DNA of 64,000 nt from an uncultured Bacteroidales bacterium (GTDB taxonomy: Bacteria > Bacteroidota > Bacteroidia > Bacteroidales > F082): assembly GCA_905236635.1 (NCBI GenBank), contig CAJOCJ010000005.1, positions 34,045 to 98,044 on the forward strand, given 5' to 3'. This document shows positions 24,068-36,600 of the stretch, piece after piece. How positions within the stretch are numbered: position 1 is the stretch's first letter; the number at the start of each line of letters is the position of its first letter. The position numbers and the translations under genes were made by a program. Under the pieces are notes generated by a model. It saw nothing but the letters and a program-made list of their open reading frames with translations. It ran no database searches and was not told the DNA's origin.

Positions 24068-25005
24068 TGAGAATCGAACCAGCAACGACCGCCAAGTGTT
24101 TAGCTGATTTTATTGGTGCTTCCAAGATCATCGGCGACGCTAACCGCACTGTCACGGGGCTCAACGAGCTTCATGAGGTGGAGGCTGGCGACATAACATT
24201 TGTCGATCATCCGAAATACTATCAGAGGGTGCTGAACTCAGCGGCTACCACCATCATCATCAACACTGCTGATGTGGAATGCCCTGAAGGTAAGACGCTC
24301 ATCGTCCACGACTGTCCGTTCGACGCGTTCAACAAGATCATCTTGTCGTACCGTCGTTTCGAGCCTGCTACAGCGATGGTAAGTCCTAAGGCAGAGATCG
24401 GCGAGGGCACTATCATCCAGCCGGGCGCTTTCGTGGCAGAGCATGTGAAAATAGGCAAGAACTGCATCATCCATGCCAACGTGACCATCAACAATTGGAC
24501 TGTCATCGGCGACAACGTCATCATCAACAGCGGTTCAATTATTGCTGCTGATGCTTGTTATTTCCAGCATCGTGGCGCTGACCGTCAGGTGAAGTTTGAG
24601 AGCTGCGGCAGAGTCGTTATTGAAGACGACGTCGAAATTGGAGCCTTGTGCGCCATCGACATCGGAGTCACCAGCGACACCATCATCGGCCGCGGCACCA
24701 AGATGGATAACCACGTCCAGGTGGGTCACGACGCCAAGATCGGCAAGAACTGCTTCCTCGGAGCACATACCGCCATCGGTGGCGTGTCGAGAGTGAAAGA
24801 CAACGTGTCGATATGGTCGATGTCGGCGGTCAACAAAGACCTCGTCATCGCTGAAGGCACCACAATTCTGGCTTATACAGCTGTCGACAAGGACACTGAG
24901 CCGGGCGTGACATACTTCGGTATGCCTGCCATGGAGGCCAAGAAGAAATGGAGAGAGATGGCATGCGTGAGAATGCTGCCTGATTTGATCAACAAAATCA
25001 AGTGA
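24067..25005 (+). CDS. lpxD: LpxD-like UDP-3-O-acylglucosamine N-acyltransferase (second-type paralogue)
   Basis: LpxD adds the N-linked acyl chain in lipid A synthesis. The 312-residue protein has the N-terminal uridine-binding domain, then hexapeptide repeats of the left-handed beta helix (IGEGTIIQPGAFVAEHVKIG onward), and VGHDAKIGKN with His near residue 221 in the catalytic position. It is coupled to efp, and a clear terminator follows. Bacteroidetes often carry two LpxD homologues; this is the one linked to efp, so its exact substrate is less certain. Confidence 0.82.
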   Translation: MRIEPATTAKCLADFIGASKIIGDANRTVTGLNELHEVEAGDITFVDHPKYYQRVLNSAATTIIINTADVECPEGKTLIVHDCPFDAFNKIILSYRRFEPATAMVSPKAEIGEGTIIQPGAFVAEHVKIGKNCIIHANVTINNWTVIGDNVIINSGSIIAADACYFQHRGADRQVKFESCGRVVIEDDVEIGALCAIDIGVTSDTIIGRGTKMDNHVQVGHDAKIGKNCFLGAHTAIGGVSRVKDNVSIWSMSAVNKDLVIAEGTTILAYTAVDKDTEPGVTYFGMPAMEAKKKWREMACVRMLPDLINKIK

Positions 25006-25008
25006 TTG

Positions 25009-25036
25009 AAATGCCGCTCATTCGGGCGGCATTTTT
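25009..25036 (+). terminator. Rho-independent terminator after lpxD
   Basis: AAATGCCGC (25009-25017) pairs with GCGGCATTT (25026-25034), a nine-base-pair GC-rich stem with an eight-base loop, followed by T residues. Confidence 0.85.
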
Positions 25037-25054
25037 TATAAAACAAAATTAACC

Positions 25055-27250
25055 ATGAAGATAATAATCCTAATCCTTGTCCTCCTGCTGATATTCCGCT
25101 GGAACAAGCTCAGCACGTCGGAGAAGCTGTTGGTGGCGATAATCATAGGCGTTTTATGTGTTGCGAGACATACCGAGAAGGCGAACCTCGAGATAGTGCC
25201 GCAGCCACAGACGATGGAGATGAAGGACGGCCAGGGCTTCAAGATAAAACGTAACACCGAGATATTTATCGACGAACACAACAGATTCAACGCTGAATAC
25301 CTGCAGTCACAGCTGAAGAAGACATTCGGCAAGGGCCATTTTCAGATAAAACCAAAGAAATCTGATTCGAGAGGTATCATTATCACGCTTGCAGATACTG
25401 TTGAATTAGCGGAAGCGTATAATATTATAGTTGACAAAGACCATATCAAGATTATCGCTGGCACCAAGGAAGGCGCTTTCTATGGCGTGCAGACTCTTAT
25501 ACAGATGCTGCCTTGCCATGAAGTGAGGAAGGTGAAGGTGCCAAAGATGCATATCTACGATGCGCCGCGGTTTGCTTACAGAGGCATGCATCTTGACGTC
25601 TCGAGGACGTTTTTCGGCGCCGATTTTATCTATAGGTTTATTGATGCTCTGGCATATTATAAAATCAATAATTTCCATTGGCATCTGACCGACGACCAAG
25701 GCTGGAGGGTGGAGATAAAACATTATCCGAAGCTCACGGAAATCGGCGCCTGGCGTGGCGCTCACGAGGCTCTGAAGCCTGCCTATGCGTCGGGGATGGA
25801 GCGTAATGGCGGTTTCTACACCCAGGAGGAGATAAAGGCAATAGTGAAATATGCTGCCGACAGAAATATCAACATCATTCCGGAGATCGACCTGCCTGGT
25901 CACAGCAAGGCGGTAGCGGTGAGCTATCCAGAGATTCTGTGCGAGACCACCTGTAAACACTACAGCGTGCAGTGGGAGTCAAACAACGTGTGGTGCGTGG
26001 GCAGAGAGGAAAACTATGCCATGCTCGACACCATCATCGGGGAGATGGCAGCGCTGTTCCCGTCGAAGATATTCCATATAGGCGGCGACGAGGTGAATAA
26101 GGACTCTTGGAAAGAATGCCCACGTTGTAAAGATATCGACGAGCCCCAGCATCACTTTGTGAAGAGGATGGAAGAGATACTCGCAAGACATGGCAAAGTC
26201 ATGGCGGGTTGGGACGAGATTATGGATGGGGGCGAGCTGATGCCTAGTACGGTGGTATATGCTTGGTCGAGCCCCCATAGAGCCGAGTTTTCAATAGAAC
26301 AAGGCCATCCGACGGTGATGCAAGTGGCACAGTATATGTACTTCGACATGAAGCAGAGCGAGGGCGAGCGCGGGCTGAAATGGGCAGGCGTGAACTCACT
26401 GGAGAAGGCATATAGCTTTGATCCATCCGACAAGGCTATGGGCGTTCAAGGCGGATGCTGGGGCGAGTGTCTCGGCGTAAAGGATTTCGTCGACTATCAG
26501 GTGTTTCCGAAGCTTCTGGCGCTCTCGGAGATAGCGTGGTGTAAGGAGAAACCCGATTTTCAGGAGTTTAAGGAGGTGCTGTATAATGCCCAATATGAAC
26601 GCCTCGACGCTATGGGATGGAAGTTCAGGATCACGCCACCGGATGTCGTTTATGAGGACGGAAAACTAGTGGCGACGAGCGACAGCAAGATTTTGAAGAT
26701 AAGATACACCGATGACGGCAGCGAACCGACGGTGAAGTCGAAGAGATATCGTAACCCGATAAAGACCGACACCCCTGAGAAATACAGATTCGCGACGTTT
26801 TACAATGGCCGTGCCAGCATAGCGAGAGGCGCACAGAACATTGAGCTTCATCATTATCTGAAGCCGAAGACGACGGTGGAGTCGAACATCCCATTTTTCG
26901 AGGATATCGAGAGACTCGTAGATTACGATTTGAACACTTATTGCTTCACCGCTCGTGAGATCGGCGATGGTGACTATGTCTTATTCACTTTCGACGAACC
27001 CGTTGAGTGTCAGTCGATTGGGATGTGCACTGGCTATTACACCTTGGCTGTTTATGGTGTCTTGAACGGCTATATCGAGTATTCGTATGACGGCGAGGAA
27101 TATCATCGCGGCAACCGTTTTGAATACGACGCCATCGATGGCTACAGAGCTTATTGCCATCCGGAAAAACCAGTAAAATCAGTAAGAATCGTCATTGACG
27201 ACATCAGCGAACATGAGGTGACGGGCATCCAGGACCTCAGGATAGAATAG
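25055..27250 (+). CDS. GH20 beta-N-acetylhexosaminidase
   Basis: The enzyme removes terminal N-acetylhexosamine from glycans. The 731-residue protein has the GH20 N-terminal domain, then the TIM barrel with HLDVSRTFF, NNFHWHLTDDQGWR and the catalytic Asp-Glu pair in HIGGDEVNK near residue 345. The C-terminal 200 residues look like an Ig-like plus a discoidin/F5-8-type carbohydrate-binding domain. The N-terminus is odd: two short hydrophobic stretches (residues 2-14 and 24-40) rather than a clean signal peptide, so it may be membrane-anchored. It lies just after the lpxD terminator with no clear -7 box. Confidence 0.92.
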   Translation: MKIIILILVLLLIFRWNKLSTSEKLLVAIIIGVLCVARHTEKANLEIVPQPQTMEMKDGQGFKIKRNTEIFIDEHNRFNAEYLQSQLKKTFGKGHFQIKPKKSDSRGIIITLADTVELAEAYNIIVDKDHIKIIAGTKEGAFYGVQTLIQMLPCHEVRKVKVPKMHIYDAPRFAYRGMHLDVSRTFFGADFIYRFIDALAYYKINNFHWHLTDDQGWRVEIKHYPKLTEIGAWRGAHEALKPAYASGMERNGGFYTQEEIKAIVKYAADRNINIIPEIDLPGHSKAVAVSYPEILCETTCKHYSVQWESNNVWCVGREENYAMLDTIIGEMAALFPSKIFHIGGDEVNKDSWKECPRCKDIDEPQHHFVKRMEEILARHGKVMAGWDEIMDGGELMPSTVVYAWSSPHRAEFSIEQGHPTVMQVAQYMYFDMKQSEGERGLKWAGVNSLEKAYSFDPSDKAMGVQGGCWGECLGVKDFVDYQVFPKLLALSEIAWCKEKPDFQEFKEVLYNAQYERLDAMGWKFRITPPDVVYEDGKLVATSDSKILKIRYTDDGSEPTVKSKRYRNPIKTDTPEKYRFATFYNGRASIARGAQNIELHHYLKPKTTVESNIPFFEDIERLVDYDLNTYCFTAREIGDGDYVLFTFDEPVECQSIGMCTGYYTLAVYGVLNGYIEYSYDGEEYHRGNRFEYDAIDGYRAYCHPEKPVKSVRIVIDDISEHEVTGIQDLRIE

Positions 27251-28636
27251 CTAGATAGTACTTTTCAGTTTCTCAACAATGTTGTTAATCCTCGTCAGCT
27301 GCTCGGGGATGTTGATATGCTGTGGGCAGTGCGACACGCATTGGTTGCAGCCGATGCAGTGTTCGACTTGTCGGTCCGCCTCGAGCTGACGGTTGTATTC
27401 TATCAGGAAACGACGGCGCATCTGCCTGTAATCCTTTGACTGCGAATCCTCTACTATGCTGCCTTCGTTGACACATTTGTTATAGAACGTGAAGTTGGTC
27501 GGTATGTCGATGCCGTAAGGACATGGCATGCAGTATTGGCAAGCTGTGCAAGGTATTATCGGATATTGCAGGTATTTGTTTGCGATGTCCATCAGGAGGT
27601 TTAATTCCTCATCGGTGCAAGGCTGCAGTGGGCAGTAGGTGCGCAGGTTATCCTGTAGATGTTCCATATATGTCATGCCGCTCAGGACTGTCAATACGTT
27701 AGGGTAGGTGCCGACGAAACGGAACGCCCACGACGCGACGCTGTTCTGTGGTGCGTGTTGTTTAAGCGTATTGGCAAGTGCATCGGGGAGTTTCGACAGT
27801 CGTCCGCCGAGTAACGGTTCCATGATGACAACCGGAATGTTGAGGTCGGTGAGACGTTTGTAGAGGTAGTCGGCGTTGACGTTATCCTCGTCGACGTCGT
27901 GGGCGTGCTCCCAGTCGACGTAGTTCATCTCTATCTGAACGAAGTCCCAGTGATATGTGTCGTGGTTATCCAGCAGCCATTCGATGACGCGCTGGTCGCC
28001 GTGGAACGAGAATCCGAGGTTACGTATGCGGCCTGCTTTGCGTTCTTCCTGCACGAAGTCGATGATGCCGTTGTCGATGTAACGTTTCTGGAAGGTGTCC
28101 CAGCCGCTCAGCCCTTTGCTGCTGTTGCCTACGGAATGCAGCAGGTAGTAGTCAAAGTAGTTGGTCTGCAGTTTCTCGAACGAGTCGTGGTACATCTTTA
28201 TCGATGCCTCGCGGCTCCAAAACTGAGGCGCGAAGTTAGACAGCTTGGTGGCAAGGTAATACTTCTCGCGAGGGTAGCGGCTCAGCGCTATGCCTGTGGA
28301 AACCTCAGAGTTTCCACGGCAATACACCGGTGATGTGTCGTAGTAGTTGACACCGTGGTCCATGGCGTAATCCACCAGCTTGTTGACCATCTCCTGGTCG
28401 ATGGCGTCGTCTTTGAATGGCAGTCGCATCATGCCATAGCCGAGTATTGAGACATGGTCGTTGGTGTTATGGTTGATGCGCATTGTCATCTTATCCTTCG
28501 GGATGTCGCCGACGGAATATGTCATCTCTTTTTCGTAGTTCTCTGATTTACAGCCGGATAGGGCTACTGCCGACACTGCGGCTGCGGCGCCTGCCACCTT
28601 GAGAAAGTCTTTGCGTGATATATTGTTGTTTGCCAT
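27251..28636 (-). CDS. Tat-exported aldo/keto reductase lipoprotein with two 4Fe-4S motifs
   Basis: The 461-residue protein starts with a twin-arginine-like lipoprotein signal (SRKDFLKVAG, lipobox ALSGC with Cys29), followed by an aldo/keto reductase barrel (LGYGMMRLPF, YDTSPVY, YYLLHSVGN). The C-terminus has two ferredoxin-like clusters: CTACQYCMPCPYGIDIP and CIGCNQCVSHCPQHINIP. AKRs with a C-terminal ferredoxin are common in anaerobes, but export through Tat is less usual. It is the last gene of the operon, one base after the NapH/NapG-like protein, which likely supplies or accepts its electrons. Confidence 0.88.
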   Translation of the reverse strand: MANNNISRKDFLKVAGAAAAVSAVALSGCKSENYEKEMTYSVGDIPKDKMTMRINHNTNDHVSILGYGMMRLPFKDDAIDQEMVNKLVDYAMDHGVNYYDTSPVYCRGNSEVSTGIALSRYPREKYYLATKLSNFAPQFWSREASIKMYHDSFEKLQTNYFDYYLLHSVGNSSKGLSGWDTFQKRYIDNGIIDFVQEERKAGRIRNLGFSFHGDQRVIEWLLDNHDTYHWDFVQIEMNYVDWEHAHDVDEDNVNADYLYKRLTDLNIPVVIMEPLLGGRLSKLPDALANTLKQHAPQNSVASWAFRFVGTYPNVLTVLSGMTYMEHLQDNLRTYCPLQPCTDEELNLLMDIANKYLQYPIIPCTACQYCMPCPYGIDIPTNFTFYNKCVNEGSIVEDSQSKDYRQMRRRFLIEYNRQLEADRQVEHCIGCNQCVSHCPQHINIPEQLTRINNIVEKLKSTI

Positions 28637-28637
28637 G

Positions 28638-30137
28638 TTACACCTCCTTGTGAATTAAGTTACCTTCGACGTAGATTGCGCTGAACGGCCTTGCCGGGCA
28701 TACATGCTCGCAGGCGCCGCAGCCGATGCATCTCTCAGTGTTTATTGACGGAATCAATGGTGATGATGCGTCTTCGGGGTCGTACTGCATCATGGTGATG
28801 GCGCCCGAAGGGCAGTGTTTCGCGCAGTTGCCGCAGCTCACGCCGTCGCGAAGTGGCACACAGTTCTGGCCCACCCATACGGCGTGGCCTACCTGGATGG
28901 CGGTCTTCTGCTCGCGTGTGACTTTTGTTATCGCGCCGGCGGGGCATACCTCCGAGCATCTGGTACATTCCGGTCGGCAGTAGCCGCGTTCGTACGACAT
29001 CTCTGGCTGCATGAAAGTCTCGAGTTTCGATGAGGCACGCAGCACGTCGTTAGGGCAGGCCTGCACGCAGAGCTGACAACCTGTGCAACGGGAAGTGAAA
29101 TTAGCCAGACTTCTGGAACCAGCAGGTTTTATTGGTGTCTCACGTTTTGGTGCTTTCTTCTTCTCAATGGTTGCCAAGCCGCCATCGACGACCTTTTCCT
29201 GTGCTTGCAGTGCTGTGGCGGCGGTGACGGTGGCGACGGTGGCGATGAAGGTCTTACGCGACACCTTGCCGTCTTTGGTCTCATCGCCAATCATCTTGAC
29301 TTTTTGGCTATGATCGACATTGCCGGCCAGGCGATATCGCATGGCTTTCTGATGGCATTTGTCCACGCAGATGAAACAGGTGACACATTTGGTGTAGTCG
29401 ATCTTATGATTCTTGGAGTCGATGGCGGCGCAGCGGCAGTTCTTCTCGCAGAGGCCACAGCCATTGCATTTTGATTTGTCGATGACAGGTTTGAAAAGCG
29501 AGTATTTCGCAAAGAATCCGAGGATAGTGCCGACAGGACAAATGGTGTTGCAGAACCAGCGGCCTGAAGTCAGCGATAAGATGGTTATTATCAAGAAATA
29601 AGCAATGCTGACGATGAATATCGGAAGACTCTTGATATAGACGTCGACATGATAGAAGGCGTAGCTGTCCCAACGCTCGGCGAGATATGCCAGAATATTG
29701 TTGATCCACAAGTAAACAGGCGAGAAGAGGTTGGATGCTATACGTCCGTAGATGCTATATGGCGCTATGAGGATGGCGATGGAGTTAAGTCCGACGAACA
29801 GAAGCACCGCAAACACCAGTAATATGCTGTATCTCAGCCATTTACGACTCTTTTTGAACTTGTAACGGTTCTTTTTTCGTTTCTCTGCCATGCGAGAGAT
29901 GCCATCCTGATACACGCCGAGAGGGCAGAGGATGGAGCAGTAAATGCGCCCGAATGTCAAAGTTACTATGATGATTGCGAGGACTGTTATTGTGCTTGAT
30001 GCCAGCAATGCAGGGATAAACTGCAGCTTCGCCATCCAGCCGAACCAGGCATGGATAGTGCCGGTGAAGTCAAGGAATAAGAGCGTGATGAGTGTAAAGC
30101 ATATGATTGCTAAAGTGACTCGGATTCGTTTTAACAT
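28638..30137 (-). CDS. Membrane polyferredoxin: NapH-like domain fused to NapG/MauM-like ferredoxin
   Basis: A 499-residue protein. Residues 1-215 form about four membrane helices with CSILCPLG and CNTICPVG, the NapH/NosR-type motifs facing the cytoplasm. Two 4Fe-4S motifs follow (C224/C227/C230/C234 and C251/C254/C257/C261). A second twin-arginine-like segment VSRKTFIATVATVTAATALQA occurs at 292-312, and after it come four more clusters (CTGCQLCVQACP, CTRCSEVCPAG, CGNCAKHCPSG, CIGCGACEHVCPA). This reads as a NapH protein fused to an exported NapG/MauM ferredoxin. It should pass electrons from quinol or a cytoplasmic donor to the periplasmic AKR lipoprotein encoded next. Confidence 0.88.
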   Translation of the reverse strand: MLKRIRVTLAIICFTLITLLFLDFTGTIHAWFGWMAKLQFIPALLASSTITVLAIIIVTLTFGRIYCSILCPLGVYQDGISRMAEKRKKNRYKFKKSRKWLRYSILLVFAVLLFVGLNSIAILIAPYSIYGRIASNLFSPVYLWINNILAYLAERWDSYAFYHVDVYIKSLPIFIVSIAYFLIITILSLTSGRWFCNTICPVGTILGFFAKYSLFKPVIDKSKCNGCGLCEKNCRCAAIDSKNHKIDYTKCVTCFICVDKCHQKAMRYRLAGNVDHSQKVKMIGDETKDGKVSRKTFIATVATVTAATALQAQEKVVDGGLATIEKKKAPKRETPIKPAGSRSLANFTSRCTGCQLCVQACPNDVLRASSKLETFMQPEMSYERGYCRPECTRCSEVCPAGAITKVTREQKTAIQVGHAVWVGQNCVPLRDGVSCGNCAKHCPSGAITMMQYDPEDASSPLIPSINTERCIGCGACEHVCPARPFSAIYVEGNLIHKEV

Positions 30138-30143
30138 GGTTAT

Positions 30144-32216
<2,073 letters not shown>

Positions 32217-33266
32217 TTAAAAAGTGATATATGAAATGACCAATAAAATCGTGTTAATCAAAGCAAACAATACGTAGCAGGTCCATACCAGCCATTTGTT
32301 TTTGGTCCAGAATGCCGAATTTTTGTAAAACTCTTTCCAACCTACGTAGCCCGCAATCAGGTATGTCGGGATGATGGTCAATATGGCATCAGTGGTGTAC
32401 ATCCCTGAAAAGATGGAGTAAATCAGGACCACGGCTGTCGGTAAAAACAGCAGCAGATATTTCTTGCATACCCTGATATAGCCAAAGAACAGCAGCAATG
32501 ACAGCGGAACCACCAGCATTAGCAGGATAACACCAAATGCCATTATAGCATTTATATACAACATCATACCCTCAAATGAGTAGTAATCGCTGATATAGCC
32601 GAATAATGCTGTCATTTCAACAAACGGACGATGATAGATAATCAGGTCGATAATGGTTTGTGTCAGCCCGACTGCGACGATATAGCCTATCAGCGTCATG
32701 AGGGCGCCCTTCCAGTTTTTCAAAATGAACATGGTTAAAAGGATGCCTATGTAATATACCAGACTCAGGTGGCAAACGGCAAATCCCAGTCCCAGACAGA
32801 ATCCCGCTATTAAAAAGGTGGTGCGGTGAAATTTTTCTATCTCGTCGTTTTTCAATAAGTTATCTTGTTTGATAATAAGCAGTGTGCCGTAGAGCAGGAA
32901 TGGCAGGCACATCACGTACGGCTTGGGATGAACGCTGAGATATGGTGCTGCCCAGAGACATGACAGCAATAAGCCGATCTCGAGAGCCGTAGTTTTGTCG
33001 GCGATGATTTTTGTGATTCTATATGATATGGTGATGATTAACAATGAGAAAGTCCCAATAAGCGCCCTTGAGATATAGACTATCCATGGGTTAGCGAGCC
33101 ATGATTCTGGAATGTGGTAATAATTGAAACTATTAGCTCCCATTTCGGCTCCGTATGGGTTGTCTCCACCTGTAAAGATAATGGCGAGGATGCGCAATAT
33201 GACTGCAACTATCAGTATCAGCGACAATGGGTGCTTTACGCTGAAAAATACCAGTTTCTCTTTCAT
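32217..33266 (-). CDS. Polytopic membrane protein of unknown role
   Basis: About 349 residues with nine or so hydrophobic helices. The first loop after TM1 (GGDNPYGAEMGANSF) recalls GT-C (PMT/ArnT-like) glycosyltransferases, but I cannot identify the acidic catalytic motif with confidence, and the length is short for that group. The frame opens at 33272 with a non-ATG codon; ATG 33266 lies seven bases after the lipoprotein stop. Co-transcribed with a small lipoprotein and ligA. Confidence 0.7.
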   Translation of the reverse strand: MKEKLVFFSVKHPLSLILIVAVILRILAIIFTGGDNPYGAEMGANSFNYYHIPESWLANPWIVYISRALIGTFSLLIITISYRITKIIADKTTALEIGLLLSCLWAAPYLSVHPKPYVMCLPFLLYGTLLIIKQDNLLKNDEIEKFHRTTFLIAGFCLGLGFAVCHLSLVYYIGILLTMFILKNWKGALMTLIGYIVAVGLTQTIIDLIIYHRPFVEMTALFGYISDYYSFEGMMLYINAIMAFGVILLMLVVPLSLLLFFGYIRVCKKYLLLFLPTAVVLIYSIFSGMYTTDAILTIIPTYLIAGYVGWKEFYKNSAFWTKNKWLVWTCYVLFALINTILLVISYITF

Positions 33267-33272
33267 AATCAA

Positions 33273-33461
33273 TTATTTATATGTGCATTCGTAGTTATCG
33301 TAAATCTTTTCCATATCGCGACAGTCTTTTTTGGAATAAACGCCATAGACGATGCCTTCTGTGTTGGTGTCAAGGTCTGTGCAATAGCAGTTACGCTCGC
33401 AAGACGCAAATAGCACCACGACTATCGAGACCAGAAGAAATATAGCAAAAAAACGCTTCAT
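33273..33461 (-). CDS. Small lipoprotein, 62 residues
   Basis: The protein begins MKRFFAIFLLVSIVVVLFAS followed by Cys, a classic type II signal peptide with lipobox. The mature part is about 43 residues with four more Cys and many acidic residues; I do not recognise it. It is the first gene of the operon and has a perfect -7 box at 33481-33488. The signal peptide, promoter and tight link to the next gene support it as real. Confidence 0.7.
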   Translation of the reverse strand: MKRFFAIFLLVSIVVVLFASCERNCYCTDLDTNTEGIVYGVYSKKDCRDMEKIYDNYECTYK

Positions 33462-33480
33462 GATACAAATGATTAACCTG

Positions 33481-33488
33481 CAAAGATA
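33481..33488 (-). promoter_or_regulatory. -7 promoter element TATCTTTG for the lipoprotein-ligA-AKR operon
   Basis: Plus-strand CAAAGATA, 20 bases upstream of the first start codon. All five genes down to 27251 are spaced by 1-7 bases, so this probably drives all of them. Confidence 0.7.
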
Positions 33489-33611
33489 ATCATTTTTTTT
33501 GAAACTTCAAGTACATTTTTCAAAATTAATTTGACAAAAATCTGTAACATTTTTCAAAAATAATTCATAATTTCGCAATATCTTTTTATAACTATCAAAT
33601 GGTTTAATCTT

Positions 33612-36600
33612 ATGAAAAGAAGATTTTGTATATTATTGAGTGTCATATTGTTATCGCTTTTTGCGAAAGCACAGAATGTGGAGATAAAAGACTGGTGGAA
33701 CGATTTGGGCGTGTATCAGGTCAACAAAATGCCACCTCGAGCTGATGTGAGCAATAATACATGCACAATTCTCAACGGTGATTGGCAGTTTGCATATTGC
33801 GAGAGTCCGAAAGACAAGATAAAAGACTTTTACAAGACCGATTACGACGCAAGTGATTGGGGCACAATGCCAGTGCCTGGCAACTGGGAACTCAACGGCT
33901 ATGGCAAACCAGTGTATGTGAACGTAGCTAACGAGTTTAAGTCGAATCCGCCTTACGCTCCGACGGAATACAATCCAGTGGGGCAGTACCGACATGAGTT
34001 TGAGGTGCCGAAAGATTGGAAGAACCAAAACGTCTATCTCAAAATAGGTGCTGTGAAATCGGCGATGTATCTGTGGATTAACGGCCAGTTTGTGGGCTAT
34101 TCCGAGGATTCGAAGACGCCAGCAGAGTTCGACATCACACCTTATATTAATTATGGCGAGAAAAACTTGTTGGCATTGGAAGTCTATCGTTTCAGCGACG
34201 GCTCATATCTCGAGGCGCAGGACTTCTGGCGCATGAGCGGAATCACCAGAGATGTCGAGATCTATTCAAAACCAAAGCTTAATATCTATGATTACTATGT
34301 AAAAGCGGGTCTTGACGAAAATTATAAAAATGGCACATTAGAATGTGACGTGACGTTGAATTTTGATTGGAAAAAGCTGCCAAGAAAGTTTTCTATTGAA
34401 ATGATGTTTTGCGGGATGGACAAAAATGGCAACTTTATAACTAAAACGTTCAAGAAACAACTAAGAAAAAAAGACCTTAAGCCATTTAGAGACAAGGGGT
34501 TTTATAATTTACATTTTGACAAAGCGGTTGTTGAGGATATCAGAGCATGGTCGGCAGAGTACCCGAATATATACTGTTTTGATATAAGAATTAATGACAG
34601 AAAAGGGATTGTCGATTTCGTTCGCGCAGATATCGGCTTCCGCACTGTGGAGATGAAAGACGGCCAGCTGATGGTGAACGGGAAACCAGTCCTGATAAAA
34701 GGCGTGAACCGTCACGAACACTCTGGAATTACTGGGCAATACGTTGACCATGAGACCATGGAACGCGATATCCAGCTGATGCTCGAAAACAACATCAACG
34801 CTGTGCGCACATGCCATTATCCTGACGATGAATATTGGTATGAACTTTGCGACAGATATGGCATTTACGTCATCGACGAGGCCAATAACGAGTCGCATCC
34901 GCAGGGCTATGAGGCAAACAGTTTAGCAAAGAAAGAAGAATGGAAAAACGCATTTTTGTATCGCTGCAAGAACATGGTCGAACGCGACAAGAACCATCCG
35001 TCAATCATAGTGTGGTCGGTGGGCAACGAATGCGGCAACGGCGTGTGCACCAAGGCATGCTACGACTGGATGAAACAGCGTGATACTCGCCCTGTCATCT
35101 GCGAGCGTGCCATCTATGACTACAACACCGACTACATCGGCCTGATGTATGCGGGAGTCGATTACCTGACGGCTTTTGCCGAAAGACACCTCGACTCGCT
35201 GAACCGTCCGTTTATCATGGTGGAATATTGCCACGCTATGGGCAACAGCTGCGGCGGATTGCAGGATTATATGGAGGTGTTTGAGAAATATCCTCAGCTT
35301 CAAGGCGGCTGCATCTGGGATTTCGTCGACCAAAGCATCATACAATACGACGAAAACGGCAATAAATGGTATGCGGCAGGCGGTGACCTCGGCGAGATAC
35401 CTGACTGCGGCAACGATGACAGCTTCTGTGTCAACGGACTGGTGACAAGCGACAGGATCCCGCATCGTCACATGGACGAAGTGAAGAAATGCTATCAGAA
35501 CATACAGGTGAAGCCTTATCGTATGGTCGATGGCGTGTTTGTGGTCGAGAACCATTACAGTTTCACCAATCTTTGCGATTTTGACTGCGAATACGAGGTC
35601 TTTTCGAATGAAAAAACACTGATGAAAGGCAAAATCAACCTTGACTGCGAGCCGGGTAAAACACAGAAGATTTATATCAACCTGCCGGAATCGGTGTTCT
35701 TCACCGACAATCCGAATGTGGAGTTTTTTGTGAATTTCTCATTTAAGATAAGACACGACAACAGTCTTCTACCTGCAGGATATGAAATCGCATACGAGCA
35801 GCTGCAATTTGAAGTTCCAATAAAAGAAGAACTGTCTTTAGCACCGGTGGATAAGCTTGAGTTGACGCAAGATAAAGATGTTATCTCGTTGAATAGCAAA
35901 GACTTTAGTTTTAGAATAGATAAAAAAGAAGGCGTGCCGACATCTTTGAAATATAAAGGTCTGGAAATGCTCGAAGGCGCTATGCATCCTAACTTCTGGC
36001 GTGCTCCGACCTTGAACGACGATGTCGACTGGAATGGCAAGAGACTATGGAAAAAAGCGGGTCTGGACAATCTTGTCGTTGCCCAAAAATCGTTCGATAT
36101 AAAACGGACTGATGCTGGACATGTTATTGTGACAGTCGACCTTGAATACACAGATAAAAATGGGGATAAGATATTGACAACCAATAACATATACAATGTG
36201 TCTGGCGACGGAACGATAGAGGTGACGATGACTGTTGATTCGACCGACAAGGTTGTGACATTCCCGAAAATAGGCACACAATGGCGCATGCCATTATATT
36301 TCGACAAGGTGAGATACTTCGGCAAAGACACTGAGAACTATCCTGACCGTAACGCATCGGGCAGGGTGGGAGTGTACGAGCGCAACGCCGCCGACTTCTT
36401 CGAGATGCATGAGGAACCGCAGGAGAGCGGCAACCGCACCGAGGTGAGATGGGTGGAGATGACCGACAAGAAAGGCTATGGCATTCGTGTGAGCGGCGAG
36501 GAACACCTGAACTTCAGCATCTACCAGTATTCTGATGAGGATCTGACCAAGGCCGAGAGGATGAACCAGATCGAGCCGGCGAAGTTCTGGACGGTGAACG

